DNA from: Gottfriedia acidiceleris
GTDB taxonomy: Bacteria; Bacillota; Bacilli; Bacillales; Bacillaceae_G
Direction of reading: 5' to 3'
Length of the DNA stretch: 64,000 nucleotides
Assembly: GCF_023115465.1 (NCBI RefSeq)
Contig: NZ_CP096034.1
Span: 124,001-188,000, forward strand
The translations under genes were made by a program, and so were the position numbers. Positions 1-11,105 of the stretch are shown piece by piece; the first letter of the stretch is position 1; the number at the start of each line of letters is the position of its first letter. The notes below the pieces were generated by a model. The model was not told the origin of the DNA and ran no database searches. It worked only from the letters and a program-made list of their open reading frames with translations.

Positions 1-410
1 TCGTAGGCGATGCTGACATGATTAACAAAATCCAACAAGGTTGGTTCGATTTTGATGTAGTAGTAGCAACTCCAGACATGATGGCTGAAGTTGGTAAATT
101 AGGACGTGTATTAGGACCTAAAGGTTTAATGCCAAACCCGAAAACAGGTACAGTTACATTTGACGTAACAAAAGCTGTTAACGAAATCAAAGCTGGTAAA
201 GTTGAATACCGTGTTGATAAAGCTGGTAACATTCACGTACCAATCGGTAAAGTATCTTTCGAAAACGAAAAGTTAGTAGAAAACTTTACAACAATCTTTG
301 AAACTATGGTAAAAGTTAAACCTGCTGCTGCTAAAGGAACATACATGAAGAATGTTGCAATCACTTCAACTATGGGCCCTGGTATCAAAGTAGATCCAGC
401 TAGTTTCTAA
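1..410 (+). CDS. rplA: Ribosomal protein L1, C-terminal part (5' end outside window)
   Basis: L1 binds 23S rRNA at the mobile stalk beside the E site and represses its own operon by binding the mRNA. The reading frame is open from base 3, so the gene runs in from upstream and about 135 of the usual ~230 residues are visible. The strongly conserved L1 motif [15 protein letters not shown] follows about 35 residues into the visible part, and the protein ends in a typical SxxGPGIKVD tail. The in-frame ATG at 18 is internal. The next gene, rplJ, has its own promoter. Confidence 0.97.
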   Translation, partial: VGDADMINKIQQGWFDFDVVVATPDMMAEVGKLGRVLGPKGLMPNPKTGTVTFDVTKAVNEIKAGKVEYRVDKAGNIHVPIGKVSFENEKLVENFTTIFETMVKVKPAAAKGTYMKNVAITSTMGPGIKVDPASF

Positions 411-424
411 GATAAAAAACAAAG

Positions 425-453
425 TTGACAATTCGACAAGAACTCTCTATAAT
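425..453 (+). promoter_or_regulatory. Consensus sigma-A promoter of rplJ-rplL
   Basis: TTGACA at 425-430, a 17-nt spacer and TATAAT at 448-453 match both hexamers perfectly. It starts 14 nt after the rplA stop and drives the L10 leader and rplJL. Confidence 0.9.
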
Positions 454-459
454 GGAGAT

Positions 460-590
460 TGTCTTGCTAATTAAATAGACTACCGTAGACAGTAGGTGCT
501 TAAGCTTAATATCCTACCGAGGTGTATAACTGATAAATTCGTGCATATACAACCTCCATGTCTTTTTTTGAAAAATTCGTGGAGGTTTTG
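460..590 (+). promoter_or_regulatory. L10 (rplJ) autoregulatory leader with attenuator hairpin
   Basis: The 5' UTR contains the conserved L10-leader core, with ACCGTAGACAGTAGGTGC near 482 pairing towards ATCCTACCGAGGTGTA near 510. This is the kink-turn-like region bound by the L10(L12)4 complex in Firmicutes. A hairpin follows with arms AACCTCCA (551-558) and TGGAGGTT (580-587), then a short T run, as expected for a transcription attenuator. The pattern matches a known family; that this copy acts by attenuation is inferred. Confidence 0.85.
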
Positions 591-643
591 CTATGGTTAC
601 ACTTTTGCGGTATATACACTAAAATCCACAGGAGGTGTAATAA

Positions 644-1144
644 ATGAGCGCAGTATTAGAAGCTAAAAAACAAGTTGTAACTGAAGTAGCTGCAAAATTA
701 CGTGATAGCAAAGCAACAGTTGTTGTTGACTACCGTGGTTTAAATGTTGCTGAAGTAACTGAATTACGTAAGCAATTACGTGAAGCTGGCGTTGAGTTCA
801 AAGTTTACAAAAACACTTTAACTCGTCGTGCTGCTGAAGAGGCTGGTTTAGTTGGTTTAAATGAATCATTAACTGGTCCAAACGCAATCGCGTTTAGCAT
901 GGAGGATGTAATTGCTCCTGCTAAAGTAATCAACGATTTCGCTAAAAAACATGAAGCTTTAGAAATTAAAGCTGGTGTAATCGAAGGAAACGTTGCTACT
1001 GTTGAAGAAGTTAAAGCTCTTGCTGAACTTCCATCTCGCGAAGGTTTACTTTCTATGTTGCTTAGCGTGCTACAAGCACCAATCCGCAACTTCGCTCTTG
1101 CAACTAAAGCAGTTGCAGAACAAAAAGAAGAACAAGGCGCTTAA
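644..1144 (+). CDS. rplJ: Ribosomal protein L10
   Basis: L10 (166 aa) is the base of the ribosomal stalk: it anchors L7/L12 dimers to the L11 region of 23S rRNA for recruitment of translational GTPases. The N-terminal rRNA-binding domain contains the typical [20 protein letters not shown] stretch, and the C-terminal helix ([20 protein letters not shown]) is the L12-binding tail. The ATG has CAGGAGGTG eight bases upstream. rplL follows 56 nt later. Free L10-L12 complex probably feeds back on the leader at 460-590. Confidence 0.98.
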   Translation: MSAVLEAKKQVVTEVAAKLRDSKATVVVDYRGLNVAEVTELRKQLREAGVEFKVYKNTLTRRAAEEAGLVGLNESLTGPNAIAFSMEDVIAPAKVINDFAKKHEALEIKAGVIEGNVATVEEVKALAELPSREGLLSMLLSVLQAPIRNFALATKAVAEQKEEQGA

Positions 1145-1200
1145 TGCCAAGATCGCTTAAAATATATAATTTAAAGGTATAAACAAGGAGGAAATTAACA

Positions 1201-1560
1201 ATGACTAAAGAACAAATCATTGAAGCAGTTAAAAACATGACTGTATTAGAATTAAATGACTTAGTAAAAGCAATCGAAGAAGAGTTCGGCGTAACTGCTG
1301 CTGCTCCTGTAGCTATGATGGGTGGCGCTGTTGAAGCTGCTGCTGAGCAAACTGAATTTGATTTAGTATTAGCTAGCCCTGGCGACCAAAAAATCAAAGT
1401 AATCAAAGTTGTTCGTGAATTAACTGGTTTAGGATTAAAAGAAGCTAAAGAATTAGTTGACAACACTCCTAAAGCAATTAAAGAAGGAATCAGCAAAGAA
1501 GAAGCTGAAGAAATGAAAGCTAAACTTGAAGAAGTTGGCGCTAACGTAGAAGTTAAGTAA
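1201..1560 (+). CDS. rplL: Ribosomal protein L7/L12
   Basis: An acidic, Ala/Glu-rich 119-aa stalk protein present as multiple dimers on L10; it recruits and stimulates EF-Tu, EF-G and IF2. The N-terminal helical dimerisation domain (about residues 1-35) is joined by an Ala/Met-rich hinge (about 36-52) to the globular domain with the conserved [20 protein letters not shown] segment. AAGGAGG precedes the ATG. A strong terminator at 1578-1607 ends the rplJL unit. Confidence 0.98.
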   Translation: MTKEQIIEAVKNMTVLELNDLVKAIEEEFGVTAAAPVAMMGGAVEAAAEQTEFDLVLASPGDQKIKVIKVVRELTGLGLKEAKELVDNTPKAIKEGISKEEAEEMKAKLEEVGANVEVK

Positions 1561-1577
1561 TTTCTAAAAGTTTTTAG

Positions 1578-1607
1578 AAAAGCTCGCATTTATGCGAGCT
1601 TTTTTTG
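1578..1607 (+). terminator. Rho-independent terminator after rplL
   Basis: Hairpin AAGCTCGCAT / ATGCGAGCTT followed by seven T residues. Confidence 0.9.
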
Positions 1608-1670
1608 TACATATGGGATTACTTTTGGAAAGACTGTTGATAAGTATATTTATGGAAGAAGGATTTTTTT

Positions 1671-2270
1671 ATGGCAGATCATTATTTTACAAATCAACCG
1701 AATAGTAAAACTGATAAAAAGGTATTTTCGTTTACTCTGAGAGGTAATGATTTGAAATTCCAATCTGATTCGGGTGTTTTTTCTAGGAATGAAGTTGACT
1801 TTGGATCCCGTGTTTTAATTAACGCATTCACATTTCCAGAAATTGAAGGTAATATTTTAGATGTTGGATGTGGGTACGGCCCAATAGGATTATCAATCGC
1901 AAAAGATTGTACTAGTCGAATCGTGGAAATGGTTGATGTGAATTTAAGGGCAATTGAATTAGCGAAAGAAAATGCGAATGTAAATAAAATAGAAAATGTA
2001 AAAATCTATGAAAGTAGCATCTATGAAAATGTAATAGGTGAATATGCGGCTATTTTAACAAATCCGCCAATTCGTGCTGGAAAAAGTGTTGTTCATGAAA
2101 TTTTAAAAGGGGCTCATGATAAATTACTTCCTGGTGGAGAGTTATGGGTAGTTATACAAAAGAAGCAAGGAGCGTCATCAGCTCTTGATTTATTAAAAGA
2201 GACTTTCGACGAGGTTGAGGTAGTAAAAAAGGATAAAGGATATTATATCATAAAAAGTAAAAAAGATTGA
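1671..2270 (+). CDS. Class I SAM-dependent methyltransferase, RsmC/YbxB type
   Basis: A 199-aa methyltransferase homologous to the C-terminal half of RsmC (16S rRNA m2G1207 methyltransferase); it is the ybxB equivalent between rplL and rpoB. The SAM-binding motif I DVGCGYGPIGLS is near residues 64-75 and the catalytic NPPI tetrapeptide of N-methyltransferases is at about 131-134. AGAAGGA lies upstream of the ATG. The position in the rRNA/RNA-polymerase cluster supports an rRNA substrate, but the modified base is inferred from family membership only. Confidence 0.85.
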   Translation: MADHYFTNQPNSKTDKKVFSFTLRGNDLKFQSDSGVFSRNEVDFGSRVLINAFTFPEIEGNILDVGCGYGPIGLSIAKDCTSRIVEMVDVNLRAIELAKENANVNKIENVKIYESSIYENVIGEYAAILTNPPIRAGKSVVHEILKGAHDKLLPGGELWVVIQKKQGASSALDLLKETFDEVEVVKKDKGYYIIKSKKD

Positions 2271-2400
2271 CTGTAATTTTTGCTTGTGATAGTATTATTA
2301 AATGCCAATATATATTTATTTTCAAAAATGATTTTTTGAAAGTGGGTATATTTCTATATTCTTTGGAAATGATAGTAAAATGACTGTCGTTGAGTTTAAT

Positions 2401-2435
2401 AAATGGTTTTCATTTTGAAACCATTTTATTTTTTG
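2401..2435 (+). terminator. Hairpin plus T tract between ybxB-type gene and rpoB
   Basis: Arms AAATGGTTTTCA / TGAAACCATTT followed by an ATTTTTTG run. It could terminate the methyltransferase transcript or act as an attenuator in the rpoB leader (2271-2512). No clear promoter hexamer pair could be chosen in this leader by eye. Confidence 0.6.
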
Positions 2436-2512
2436 TTTAACAAGTAAGGGATGTTTTCTGCTTATTTGTTACTATTTTTTTGTTTTAAATACTCTTGATT
2501 TAAGGGGTGAAT

Positions 2513-5500
2513 ATGTTGACAGGTCAACTAGTTCAATATGGACGACACCGCCAACGCAGAAGTTATGCTCGTATCAGTGAAGTTTTAGAGTTACCTAACT
2601 TAATTGAAATTCAAACAGCATCTTACCAATGGTTCTTAGATGAAGGTTTGAGAGAAATGTTCCAAGACATTTCACCAATTGAGGATTTCACAGGTAATCT
2701 ATCATTAGAATTCATTGATTACAGCCTAGGTGAGCCGAAGTATGTTGTAGAAGAATCGAAAGAGCGTGACGTAAACTACGCTGCTCCACTTCGAGTGAAA
2801 GTTCGCCTATTAAATAAGGAAACTGGCGAAGTTAAGGAGCAAGACGTTTTCATGGGGGATTTCCCACTGATGACGGACACAGGCACATTCATTATTAATG
2901 GTGCTGAACGTGTAATCGTTTCACAATTAGTACGTTCTCCAAGTGTGTACTATAGTGGAAAGATCGACAAAAATGGTAAAAAAGGTTTTACGGCTACAGT
3001 TATTCCGAACCGTGGTGCTTGGTTAGAATACGAAACGGACGCGAAGGATGTAGTTTATGTACGTATTGACCGTACAAGAAAATTACCTGTAACGGTACTA
3101 CTACGTTCGCTTGGGTTTGGTACAGACCAAGAGATTCTAGACTTATTAGGCGAAAACGAATACCTACGTAATACTCTTGAAAAAGATAACACAGATAGCA
3201 CTGAAAAAGCGCTTCTTGAAATCTATGAAAGATTACGTCCAGGTGAACCACCTACAGTAGAAAACGCTAAAAACCTATTAATTACTCGCTTCTTTGATCC
3301 GAAGCGTTATGACTTAGCTAGCGTTGGACGCTACAAAATAAATAAAAAATTACACATTAAAAATAGACTGTTTAACCAACGTATTGCAGAAACATTAGTG
3401 GATCCAGAAACTGGTGAAATTATTGTAGAAAAAGGGACAACTCTTGATCGCCGTACGTTAGACCGTATTCTTCCATTCTTAGAAAAGAATATCGGTGAAA
3501 AAGTTGCTCACCCTGCTGGTGGTGTATTAGAAGATGAGATTACTTTACAATCTATTAAAATTTACGCTCCTGTAGAAGATGGTGAACAAGTTATTCAAGT
3601 TATTGGAAATGCGAATGTAAGCAAAAGTGTGAAAAACATTTCACCTGCGGACATCATCGCTTCAATTTCTTACTTCTTTAACCTGCTACATAACGTAGGT
3701 GACACTGACGATATTGACCATTTAGGAAATCGTCGTTTACGTTCAGTTGGTGAATTACTTCAAAACCAATTCCGTATCGGTCTATCTCGTATGGAACGTG
3801 TAGTACGTGAACGTATGTCAATTCAAGATACAAACGCAGTTACTCCACAGGCATTAATTAATATTCGCCCTGTAATTGCTTCGATTAAAGAATTCTTTGG
3901 TAGTTCACAGCTATCTCAATTCATGGACCAAACAAATCCTCTTGCTGAATTAACTCATAAACGAAGACTATCAGCACTTGGACCAGGTGGTTTAACACGT
4001 GAACGTGCAGGATTTGAAGTGCGTGACGTTCATTACTCACACTATGGTCGTATGTGTCCGATTGAAACGCCTGAGGGACCAAACATCGGATTAATTAACT
4101 CACTTTCTTCTTATGCAAAAGTAAATCAATTTGGTTTCATTGAAACTCCATATCGTCGTGTAGACCCTGAAACAGGTCGTCTAACTGATAAAATTGACTA
4201 TTTAACTGCTGATGAAGAAGATAACTATGTAGTTGCCCAAGCGAATGCTCGTTTAGGTGAAGATGGTAGTTTCTTAGATGAAGATGTAGTTGCTCGTTTC
4301 CGTGGAGACAACACTGTTGTAAAACGTGAGCGTATTGACTACATGGATGTATCTCCTAAACAAGTAGTATCAGCTGCGACAGCATGTATTCCTTTCTTAG
4401 AGAACGATGACTCAAACCGTGCCCTAATGGGAGCGAACATGCAACGTCAAGCAGTACCATTATTAAACCCTGAATCTCCAATCGTAGGTACAGGTATGGA
4501 ATACGTTTCAGCAAAAGACTCAGGTGCTGCAGTAATTTGTAAACACCCAGGTATCGTTGAACGTGTTGAAGCGAAAGAAGTTTGGGTACGTCGCTACTTA
4601 GAAGTAGATGGACAAAAAGTTAAAGGTGACCTTGATAAATATCGTATGTTAAAATTCGTACGTTCTAACCAAGGTACTTGTTATAACCAACGCCCAATCG
4701 TAAGTGTTGGTGACGAAGTAGTAAGAGGCGAAATTCTTGCAGATGGACCTTCAATGGAAAAAGGTGAATTAGCACTAGGACGTAACGTATTAGTAGCGTT
4801 CATGACATGGGATGGTTACAACTACGAGGATGCGATCATTATGAGTCGCCGTCTTGTTAAAGAAGATGTTTACACTTCAGTTCATATTGAAGAATATGAA
4901 TCAGAAGCTCGTGATACAAAATTAGGACCTGAAGAAATCACTCGTGATATTCCAAACGTTGGTGAAGATGCACTTAAAAATCTTGATGAGCGTGGAATTA
5001 TCCGAATTGGTGCAGAAGTAAAAGATGGCGATTTATTAGTTGGTAAAGTAACGCCTAAAGGTGTAACTGAATTAACTGCTGAAGAACGTCTTCTACATGC
5101 AATCTTCGGTGAAAAAGCTCGTGAAGTTCGTGATACCTCTTTACGTGTTCCACACGGTGGAGGCGGAATTATTCTTGATGTGAAAGTATTCACTCGTGAA
5201 AACGGTGATGAATTACCACCAGGAGTAAACCAACTTGTTCGTGTTTATATCGTTCAGAAACGTAAAATCTCTGAAGGGGATAAAATGGCTGGACGACATG
5301 GTAATAAAGGGGTTATCTCTCGTATTTTACCAGAAGAAGATATGCCATTCTTACCTGATGGAACGCCAGTTGATATCATGTTAAATCCTTTAGGGGTACC
5401 TTCTCGTATGAACATTGGTCAGGTATTAGAGCTACACTTAGGTATGGCTGCAAGATATCTTGGCATTCATGTTGCTTCTCCAGTATTTGACGGAGCGCGT

Positions 5501-6046
5501 GAGGAAGATGTTTGGGGAACAATTGAAGAAGCTGGTATGGCACGTGATGCGAAAACTGTACTTTATGATGGACGTACAGGTGAGCCATTCGATAACCGTG
5601 TATCTGTTGGTGTCATGTATATGATTAAACTTGCACACATGGTTGACGATAAGCTACATGCTCGTTCAACAGGACCTTACTCACTTGTAACACAACAACC
5701 ACTTGGTGGTAAAGCGCAATTCGGTGGACAACGTTTTGGTGAGATGGAGGTTTGGGCACTTGAAGCATACGGTGCTGCTTACACATTACAAGAAATCTTA
5801 ACAGTTAAATCTGATGACGTTGTTGGACGTGTGAAAACATATGAAGCAATCGTTAAAGGTGAAAATGTACCAGAACCAGGTGTTCCTGAATCATTCAAAG
5901 TATTAATTAAAGAATTACAGTCACTTGGTATGGATGTTAAGATGATGTCTGCTACAGACGAAGAAATTGAAATGCGTGATACTGAAGATGATGATGATCA
6001 AACTTCAGAACATTTAGCGATGGATATGGAATACGTAAAAGAATAA
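2513..6046 (+). CDS. rpoB: RNA polymerase beta subunit
   Basis: The beta subunit (1177 aa) forms, with beta', the catalytic cleft of RNA polymerase. The rifampicin region (about residues 462-488) reads [18 protein letters not shown] then THKRRLSAL, the drug-sensitive form with Asp, His and Ser at the classical positions. [13 protein letters not shown] near 920 is a conserved active-centre segment. The start is ambiguous: ATG at 2513 or the next codon TTG at 2516, which would give the MTGQL start used in B. subtilis. The SD AAGGGGTGA (2502-2510) favours the TTG on spacing. The tail is acidic ([11 protein letters not shown]). Confidence 0.98.
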   Translation: MLTGQLVQYGRHRQRRSYARISEVLELPNLIEIQTASYQWFLDEGLREMFQDISPIEDFTGNLSLEFIDYSLGEPKYVVEESKERDVNYAAPLRVKVRLLNKETGEVKEQDVFMGDFPLMTDTGTFIINGAERVIVSQLVRSPSVYYSGKIDKNGKKGFTATVIPNRGAWLEYETDAKDVVYVRIDRTRKLPVTVLLRSLGFGTDQEILDLLGENEYLRNTLEKDNTDSTEKALLEIYERLRPGEPPTVENAKNLLITRFFDPKRYDLASVGRYKINKKLHIKNRLFNQRIAETLVDPETGEIIVEKGTTLDRRTLDRILPFLEKNIGEKVAHPAGGVLEDEITLQSIKIYAPVEDGEQVIQVIGNANVSKSVKNISPADIIASISYFFNLLHNVGDTDDIDHLGNRRLRSVGELLQNQFRIGLSRMERVVRERMSIQDTNAVTPQALINIRPVIASIKEFFGSSQLSQFMDQTNPLAELTHKRRLSALGPGGLTRERAGFEVRDVHYSHYGRMCPIETPEGPNIGLINSLSSYAKVNQFGFIETPYRRVDPETGRLTDKIDYLTADEEDNYVVAQANARLGEDGSFLDEDVVARFRGDNTVVKRERIDYMDVSPKQVVSAATACIPFLENDDSNRALMGANMQRQAVPLLNPESPIVGTGMEYVSAKDSGAAVICKHPGIVERVEAKEVWVRRYLEVDGQKVKGDLDKYRMLKFVRSNQGTCYNQRPIVSVGDEVVRGEILADGPSMEKGELALGRNVLVAFMTWDGYNYEDAIIMSRRLVKEDVYTSVHIEEYESEARDTKLGPEEITRDIPNVGEDALKNLDERGIIRIGAEVKDGDLLVGKVTPKGVTELTAEERLLHAIFGEKAREVRDTSLRVPHGGGGIILDVKVFTRENGDELPPGVNQLVRVYIVQKRKISEGDKMAGRHGNKGVISRILPEEDMPFLPDGTPVDIMLNPLGVPSRMNIGQVLELHLGMAARYLGIHVASPVFDGAREEDVWGTIEEAGMARDAKTVLYDGRTGEPFDNRVSVGVMYMIKLAHMVDDKLHARSTGPYSLVTQQPLGGKAQFGGQRFGEMEVWALEAYGAAYTLQEILTVKSDDVVGRVKTYEAIVKGENVPEPGVPESFKVLIKELQSLGMDVKMMSATDEEIEMRDTEDDDDQTSEHLAMDMEYVKE

Positions 6047-6092
6047 GTATTATATAGGGTAAAACCTTAGGACAGAAAGGGAGGTAGGCCCC

Positions 6093-9000
6093 TTGATAGA
6101 TGTAAATAATTTCGAGTATATGAAGATCGGACTTGCATCGCCTGACAAAATTCGCTCGTGGTCATACGGGGAAATTAAAAAACCTGAAACAATTAACTAC
6201 CGTACATTAAAACCTGAAAAAGATGGTCTTTTCTGTGAACGCATTTTCGGTCCTACGAAAGATTGGGAATGTCACTGCGGAAAATATAAACGTGTACGTT
6301 ATAAAGGTGTAGTTTGTGATCGTTGTGGAGTTGAAGTAACTCGTGCAAAAGTACGTCGTGAGCGTATGGGTCATATCGAATTAGCTGCACCAGTATCACA
6401 TATTTGGTATTTCAAAGGTATTCCAAGCCGAATGGGACTTGTTTTAGACATGTCCCCTCGTGCTCTGGAAGAAGTAATCTACTTTGCTTCTTACGTAGTA
6501 ACAGAAGCTGGGGATACTCCTTTAGAAAAGAAACAATTGCTTTCTGAGAAAGAGTTCCGTGCTTATCGTGAGCGTTACGGTCAAACTTTCCAAGCATCTA
6601 TGGGTGCTGAGGCAATTAAAAAACTATTAAGCGATATTAATCTTGAAAAAGATGTTGATTCATTAAAAGAGGAGTTAAAAACTGCTCAAGGTCAACGTCG
6701 TACAAGAGCAATTAAACGTTTAGAAGTTTTAGAAGCATTCCGTAACTCTGGTAATGAGCCTTCTTGGATGATCTTAGATGTGCTACCAGTAATCCCACCT
6801 GAATTACGACCAATGGTTCAATTAGATGGTGGACGTTTTGCAACTTCTGATCTAAACGATTTATATCGTCGTGTAATTAACCGTAACAACCGTTTAAAAC
6901 GTTTATTAGACCTTGGTGCACCAAGCATTATCGTACAAAACGAAAAACGTATGCTTCAAGAGGCAGTTGATGCGTTAATTGACAATGGTCGCCGTGGCCG
7001 TCCAGTTACTGGACCAGGTAACCGTCCATTAAAATCTCTTTCTCACATGCTTAAAGGTAAGCAAGGACGTTTCCGTCAAAACTTACTTGGTAAACGTGTT
7101 GACTACTCTGGCCGTTCGGTTATCGTTGTAGGACCAAACTTACAAATGTATCAATGTGGATTACCAAAAGAAATGGCAATTGAATTATTCAAGCCATTCG
7201 TGATGAAAGAATTAGTAGAGCGTGGATTAGCACATAACATTAAGTCTGCGAAACGTAAAATTGAGCGTTTACACCCTGAAATTTGGGATGTATTAGAATC
7301 AGTTATTCGTGAGCATCCGGTGTTACTAAACCGTGCCCCAACTCTGCACAGACTTGGTATCCAAGCGTTCGAACCTACATTAGTAGAAGGCCGTGCAATC
7401 CGTCTACATCCACTTGTATGTACTGCATACAATGCCGATTTTGATGGTGACCAAATGGCTGTTCACGTACCGTTATCAAGTGAAGCACAAGCAGAAGCTC
7501 GTATCCTAATGCTTGCAGCACAAAACATCCTGAACCCGAAAGATGGTAAACCAGTAGTTACACCATCTCAAGATATGGTACTAGGTAACTATTACTTAAC
7601 TCTTGAGCGTGCAGGCGCAGTCGGTGAAGGTATGGTATTTAAAGATATCAATGAGGCGTTAATTGCATATCAAAATGGTTATGTACATTTACATTCTCGT
7701 GTTGCTGTTGCAGCAAATTCGTTAAATAACGAAACATTTACTGAAGAACAAAATAATTCATTATTAATCACAACGGTTGGTAAGCTAATCTTCAATGAAA
7801 TCTTGCCTACTTCGTTCCCATATATTAATGAACCTACTCAGAGTAACCTTGAGAAGGAAACTCCTCAAATGTATTTCGTGGCTAAAGGTGCGAATATTAA
7901 AGAGATTATTGAAAGTAGAGAAGAAATTGCTCCTTTCAAAAAGAAAATACTTGGAAATATCATCGCTGAAGTATTTAAACGTTTCAAAATTACTGAAACA
8001 TCTAAAATGCTAGACCGCATGAAGGATCTTGGATTTAGACACTCTACTAAAGCTGGTATTACAGTTGGTGTATCCGATATCATCGTATTACCTGAGAAGC
8101 AATTAATTATTGCTGAAGCTCAAGAAAAAGTAGATAAAGTTCTAAAACAATTCCGCCGTGGTTTAATCACAGAAGATGAGCGTTACGATCGTGTAATCGC
8201 AATTTGGAGTGATGCAAAGGATGTTATTCAAGGCAAACTGATGGCTTCCCTAAATAAACGTAACCCAATCTTTATGATGAGTGACTCTGGTGCCCGTGGT
8301 AACGCATCAAACTTTACTCAGCTTGCTGGTATGCGTGGTCTAATGGCCAACCCGGCTGGTCGTATTATTGAGTTACCAATCAAATCTTCATTCCGTGAAG
8401 GTCTGACGGTACTTGAATACTTCATCTCTACACACGGTGCACGTAAAGGTCTTGCCGATACAGCACTAAAAACTGCCGATTCAGGTTACTTAACTCGTCG
8501 TCTAGTTGACGTTGCACAAGATGTAATCGTTCGTCAAGATGATTGTGGTACTGACCGTGGATTACACGTTAAAGCAATTAAAGAAGGTAACGAAATTATT
8601 GAGGGATTATACGATCGTTTAGTAGGTCGTCATTTACGTTCAACGATACGCCACCCAGAAACAGGTGTGTTACTTGCTCAAGAGAACGATTTAATCACAG
8701 AAGACTTAGCTCGTGAAATTATTGATGCTGGTATTGAAGAAGTTAATATCCGTTCTGCGTTCACATGTAATACTAACCATGGAGTATGTAAAAAATGTTA
8801 TGGCCGTAACTTAGCTACAGGTGCTGAGGTTGAAGTTGGTGAGGCAGTAGGTATTATCGCTGCACAATCAATCGGTGAACCTGGTACACAGTTAACGATG
8901 CGTACATTCCATACAGGTGGGGTAGCAGGAGACGATATTACTCAAGGTTTACCTCGTATTCAAGAGCTATTTGAAGCACGTAATCCTAAAGGTCAAGCGG

Positions 9001-9701
9001 TTATTTCTGAAATTGATGGTATTATTTCAATTTCTACTGACGCGAAAGATAAACAAGAAATTATTGTTCAAGGCTCAGTAGAAACTAGAAACTACCCAGT
9101 TCCTTATGGCGCAAGACTAAAAGTTCAAGAAGGTGAAACGATTGAACGCGGTCAAGTAATGACTGAAGGTTCAATTGATCCTAAAGAACTTCTAAAAGTA
9201 AAAGGTACAAATGCTGTTCAAGAATACTTACTACGTGAAGTACAAAAAGTATACCGTATGCAAGGGGTAGAAATTGGTGACAAGCACGTAGAGGTAATGG
9301 TACGTCAAATGTTGAAGAAAGTTCGTGTAATGGATGCAGGCGAAACTGATTTATTACCTGGTACATTATTAGAGCTTCACCAGTTTACTGAAGCAAATAA
9401 AGAAGCTTTATATGCAGGTAAACAACCAGCTACTGCACGCCCATTATTACTAGGTATTACAAAAGCTTCATTAGAAACAGACTCATTCCTTTCTGCTGCA
9501 TCATTCCAAGAAACAACGCGTGTATTAACAGACGCTGCGATTAAAGGAAAACGTGATGAGTTGCTAGGATTGAAAGAGAATGTTATTATAGGTAAGTTGG
9601 TTCCAGCTGGTACTGGTATGAACAGATACCGTAAAGTAGATCTTGTTAAAGATTTAAATGAATCAGTTGAAATGAACGAAGAAGTATTAGTTGAAAAATA
9701 A
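6093..9701 (+). CDS. rpoC: RNA polymerase beta' subunit
   Basis: The 1202-aa beta' subunit carries the catalytic Mg-binding loop [12 protein letters not shown] at about residues 447-458. An N-terminal zinc ribbon (CHCG...CDRCG, about 60-78) and a second zinc site formed by Cys near 817 and the [11 protein letters not shown] segment near 893 are intact. Translation starts at TTG 6093 after GGGAGG, as in B. subtilis (start [10 protein letters not shown]). It is 46 nt downstream of rpoB in the same transcript. In B. subtilis a ybxF gene follows; here none does. Confidence 0.98.
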   Translation: MIDVNNFEYMKIGLASPDKIRSWSYGEIKKPETINYRTLKPEKDGLFCERIFGPTKDWECHCGKYKRVRYKGVVCDRCGVEVTRAKVRRERMGHIELAAPVSHIWYFKGIPSRMGLVLDMSPRALEEVIYFASYVVTEAGDTPLEKKQLLSEKEFRAYRERYGQTFQASMGAEAIKKLLSDINLEKDVDSLKEELKTAQGQRRTRAIKRLEVLEAFRNSGNEPSWMILDVLPVIPPELRPMVQLDGGRFATSDLNDLYRRVINRNNRLKRLLDLGAPSIIVQNEKRMLQEAVDALIDNGRRGRPVTGPGNRPLKSLSHMLKGKQGRFRQNLLGKRVDYSGRSVIVVGPNLQMYQCGLPKEMAIELFKPFVMKELVERGLAHNIKSAKRKIERLHPEIWDVLESVIREHPVLLNRAPTLHRLGIQAFEPTLVEGRAIRLHPLVCTAYNADFDGDQMAVHVPLSSEAQAEARILMLAAQNILNPKDGKPVVTPSQDMVLGNYYLTLERAGAVGEGMVFKDINEALIAYQNGYVHLHSRVAVAANSLNNETFTEEQNNSLLITTVGKLIFNEILPTSFPYINEPTQSNLEKETPQMYFVAKGANIKEIIESREEIAPFKKKILGNIIAEVFKRFKITETSKMLDRMKDLGFRHSTKAGITVGVSDIIVLPEKQLIIAEAQEKVDKVLKQFRRGLITEDERYDRVIAIWSDAKDVIQGKLMASLNKRNPIFMMSDSGARGNASNFTQLAGMRGLMANPAGRIIELPIKSSFREGLTVLEYFISTHGARKGLADTALKTADSGYLTRRLVDVAQDVIVRQDDCGTDRGLHVKAIKEGNEIIEGLYDRLVGRHLRSTIRHPETGVLLAQENDLITEDLAREIIDAGIEEVNIRSAFTCNTNHGVCKKCYGRNLATGAEVEVGEAVGIIAAQSIGEPGTQLTMRTFHTGGVAGDDITQGLPRIQELFEARNPKGQAVISEIDGIISISTDAKDKQEIIVQGSVETRNYPVPYGARLKVQEGETIERGQVMTEGSIDPKELLKVKGTNAVQEYLLREVQKVYRMQGVEIGDKHVEVMVRQMLKKVRVMDAGETDLLPGTLLELHQFTEANKEALYAGKQPATARPLLLGITKASLETDSFLSAASFQETTRVLTDAAIKGKRDELLGLKENVIIGKLVPAGTGMNRYRKVDLVKDLNESVEMNEEVLVEK

Positions 9702-9725
9702 TCTTAAAATATTTTAAAACTTGAG

Positions 9726-9755
9726 TTGACATCATTTGATGAAAAATGATATTAT
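9726..9755 (+). promoter_or_regulatory. Sigma-A promoter of rpsL-rpsG
   Basis: TTGACA (9726-9731), an 18-nt spacer and TATTAT (9750-9755) lie 25 nt after the rpoC stop, giving the str-type cluster its own transcription start. The roughly 190-nt leader that follows (to 9946) contains short inverted repeats, for example ACCAC/GTGGT around 9900-9918, but no protein gene. Leader function is unknown. Confidence 0.75.
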
Positions 9756-9946
9756 ATTCAAGGTTGCTCCTAGACAATAGCACTGCTAATCTAAGCAGGT
9801 TAGATCCGGGGCTAATTTAGGAATATACAGTTAAAACTGTTTTTGTGAGAGGGGAGGCTTCTTCCTTCTTGCAAAAACTTTGTTTTCAACTTATTATGAA
9901 CCACCTGGATGTGTGGTCTTATAAATATTTGAAGGGAGGAAAACTC

Positions 9947-10369
9947 ATGCCTACTATTAACCAGTTAGTGCGTAATGGACGTACTTCTAAAGTATGGAAA
10001 TCAAAATCACCAGCATTAAATAAAGGTTTCAACTCATTAAAGAAAAAATCAACTGATTTATCAGCTCCACAAAAACGTGGTGTTTGTACTCGTGTTGGTA
10101 CTATGACTCCAAAGAAACCGAACTCAGCATTACGTAAATATGCTCGTGTACGTTTAACAAACCAAATCGAGGTAACTGCTTATATCCCAGGTATCGGACA
10201 CAACTTACAAGAGCACAGTGTTGTTCTTATCCGTGGTGGACGTGTAAAGGATTTACCGGGGGTACGTTACCATATCGTTCGTGGTGCATTAGATACTGCA
10301 GGTGTTGACAAACGTATGCAAGGTCGTTCTAAATACGGAACTAAGAGACCAAAAGCAGCTAAGAAGTAA
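9947..10369 (+). CDS. rpsL: Ribosomal protein S12
   Basis: S12 (140 aa) sits at the 30S decoding centre and affects tRNA selection accuracy. The motif [15 protein letters not shown] holds the Lys of the streptomycin-sensitive wild type (KKPNSA), and the second conserved loop ([14 protein letters not shown]) is also unaltered. The start at 9947 is chosen because GGGAGGA lies just upstream and the family begins MPTINQLVR. An open frame extends upstream to a GTG at 9845, but its 34 extra residues do not resemble S12. Confidence 0.98.
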   Translation: MPTINQLVRNGRTSKVWKSKSPALNKGFNSLKKKSTDLSAPQKRGVCTRVGTMTPKKPNSALRKYARVRLTNQIEVTAYIPGIGHNLQEHSVVLIRGGRVKDLPGVRYHIVRGALDTAGVDKRMQGRSKYGTKRPKAAKK

Positions 10370-10401
10370 TAAATTACAACTAGCCGAAAGGAGGAAATAA
10401 C

Positions 10402-10872
10402 ATGCCACGTAAAGGTCCTGTTGCAAAAAGAGATGTATTACCAGATCCGCTTTATAATTCAAAGTTAGTTTCTCGTTTAATCAACAAAATGATGATTGAC
10501 GGAAAAAGAGGAAAATCTCAAGCTATCTTATACGGAGCATTTGAATTAATCCAAGAACGTTCTGGTAAAGAACCAATGGAAGTATTCGAAGCAGCTCTTA
10601 AAAATATCATGCCAGTTCTAGAAGTAAGAGCTCGTCGTGTTGGTGGTTCTAACTACCAAGTACCAGTTGAGGTACGTCCAGAGCGTCGTACTACTCTAGG
10701 TCTACGTTGGTTAGTAAACTATGCTCGTCTTCGTGGAGAAAAAACGATGGAAGAGCGTTTAGCTAACGAAATTCTTGACGCAGCTAACAACTCAGGTTCT
10801 GCAGTTAAGAAACGTGAAGATACACATAAAATGGCAGAAGCGAACAAAGCGTTTGCTCACTACCGTTGGTAA
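10402..10872 (+). CDS. rpsG: Ribosomal protein S7
   Basis: S7 (156 aa) is the primary assembly protein of the 30S head; it binds the 3' major domain of 16S rRNA and contacts E-site tRNA. It begins [16 protein letters not shown] and ends KAFAHYRW, both highly conserved. AAGGAGG precedes the ATG and rpsL ends 32 nt upstream, so the two are co-transcribed. Confidence 0.98.
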   Translation: MPRKGPVAKRDVLPDPLYNSKLVSRLINKMMIDGKRGKSQAILYGAFELIQERSGKEPMEVFEAALKNIMPVLEVRARRVGGSNYQVPVEVRPERRTTLGLRWLVNYARLRGEKTMEERLANEILDAANNSGSAVKKREDTHKMAEANKAFAHYRW

Positions 10873-10921
10873 GATTAAAAGCAATTTAGTTATTTCTGCA
10901 CATAATGAATGTTGGTTAAGT

Positions 10922-10967
10922 CGTTCACCTATTTCTAATTTAGCTTGCTAGATTAAATAGGTGAACG
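10922..10967 (+). other. Long imperfect hairpin in the rpsG-fusA intergenic region
   Basis: CGTTCACCTATTTCTAATTT and its near-perfect reverse complement ending at 10967 form a stem of about 20 bp closed by a tiny TT-type loop. No T tract follows, so it is not a standard terminator. It could be an RNA-processing or regulatory element in the str transcript. Confidence 0.6.
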
Positions 10968-11105
10968 TCGGATTACATAACTTAGGATCATAATTGTTCT
11001 TTGATTGTAGTGCTTGCTTAACTTAATAACATGAGGTATGTATAGGAATAACTTTTTCTTGTACTAAAAAATCCTAACTAATACTGGAAGGGAGAAAGAA
11101 CCCTG

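Noticed and set aside
3899-3980. Rifampicin-resistance change in rpoB
   Set aside because: The cluster reads as the wild-type drug-sensitive sequence at the classical positions.
9845-9946. In-frame upstream extension of rpsL from a GTG
   Set aside because: The 34 extra residues do not resemble S12, and an ideal SD lies just before ATG 9947.
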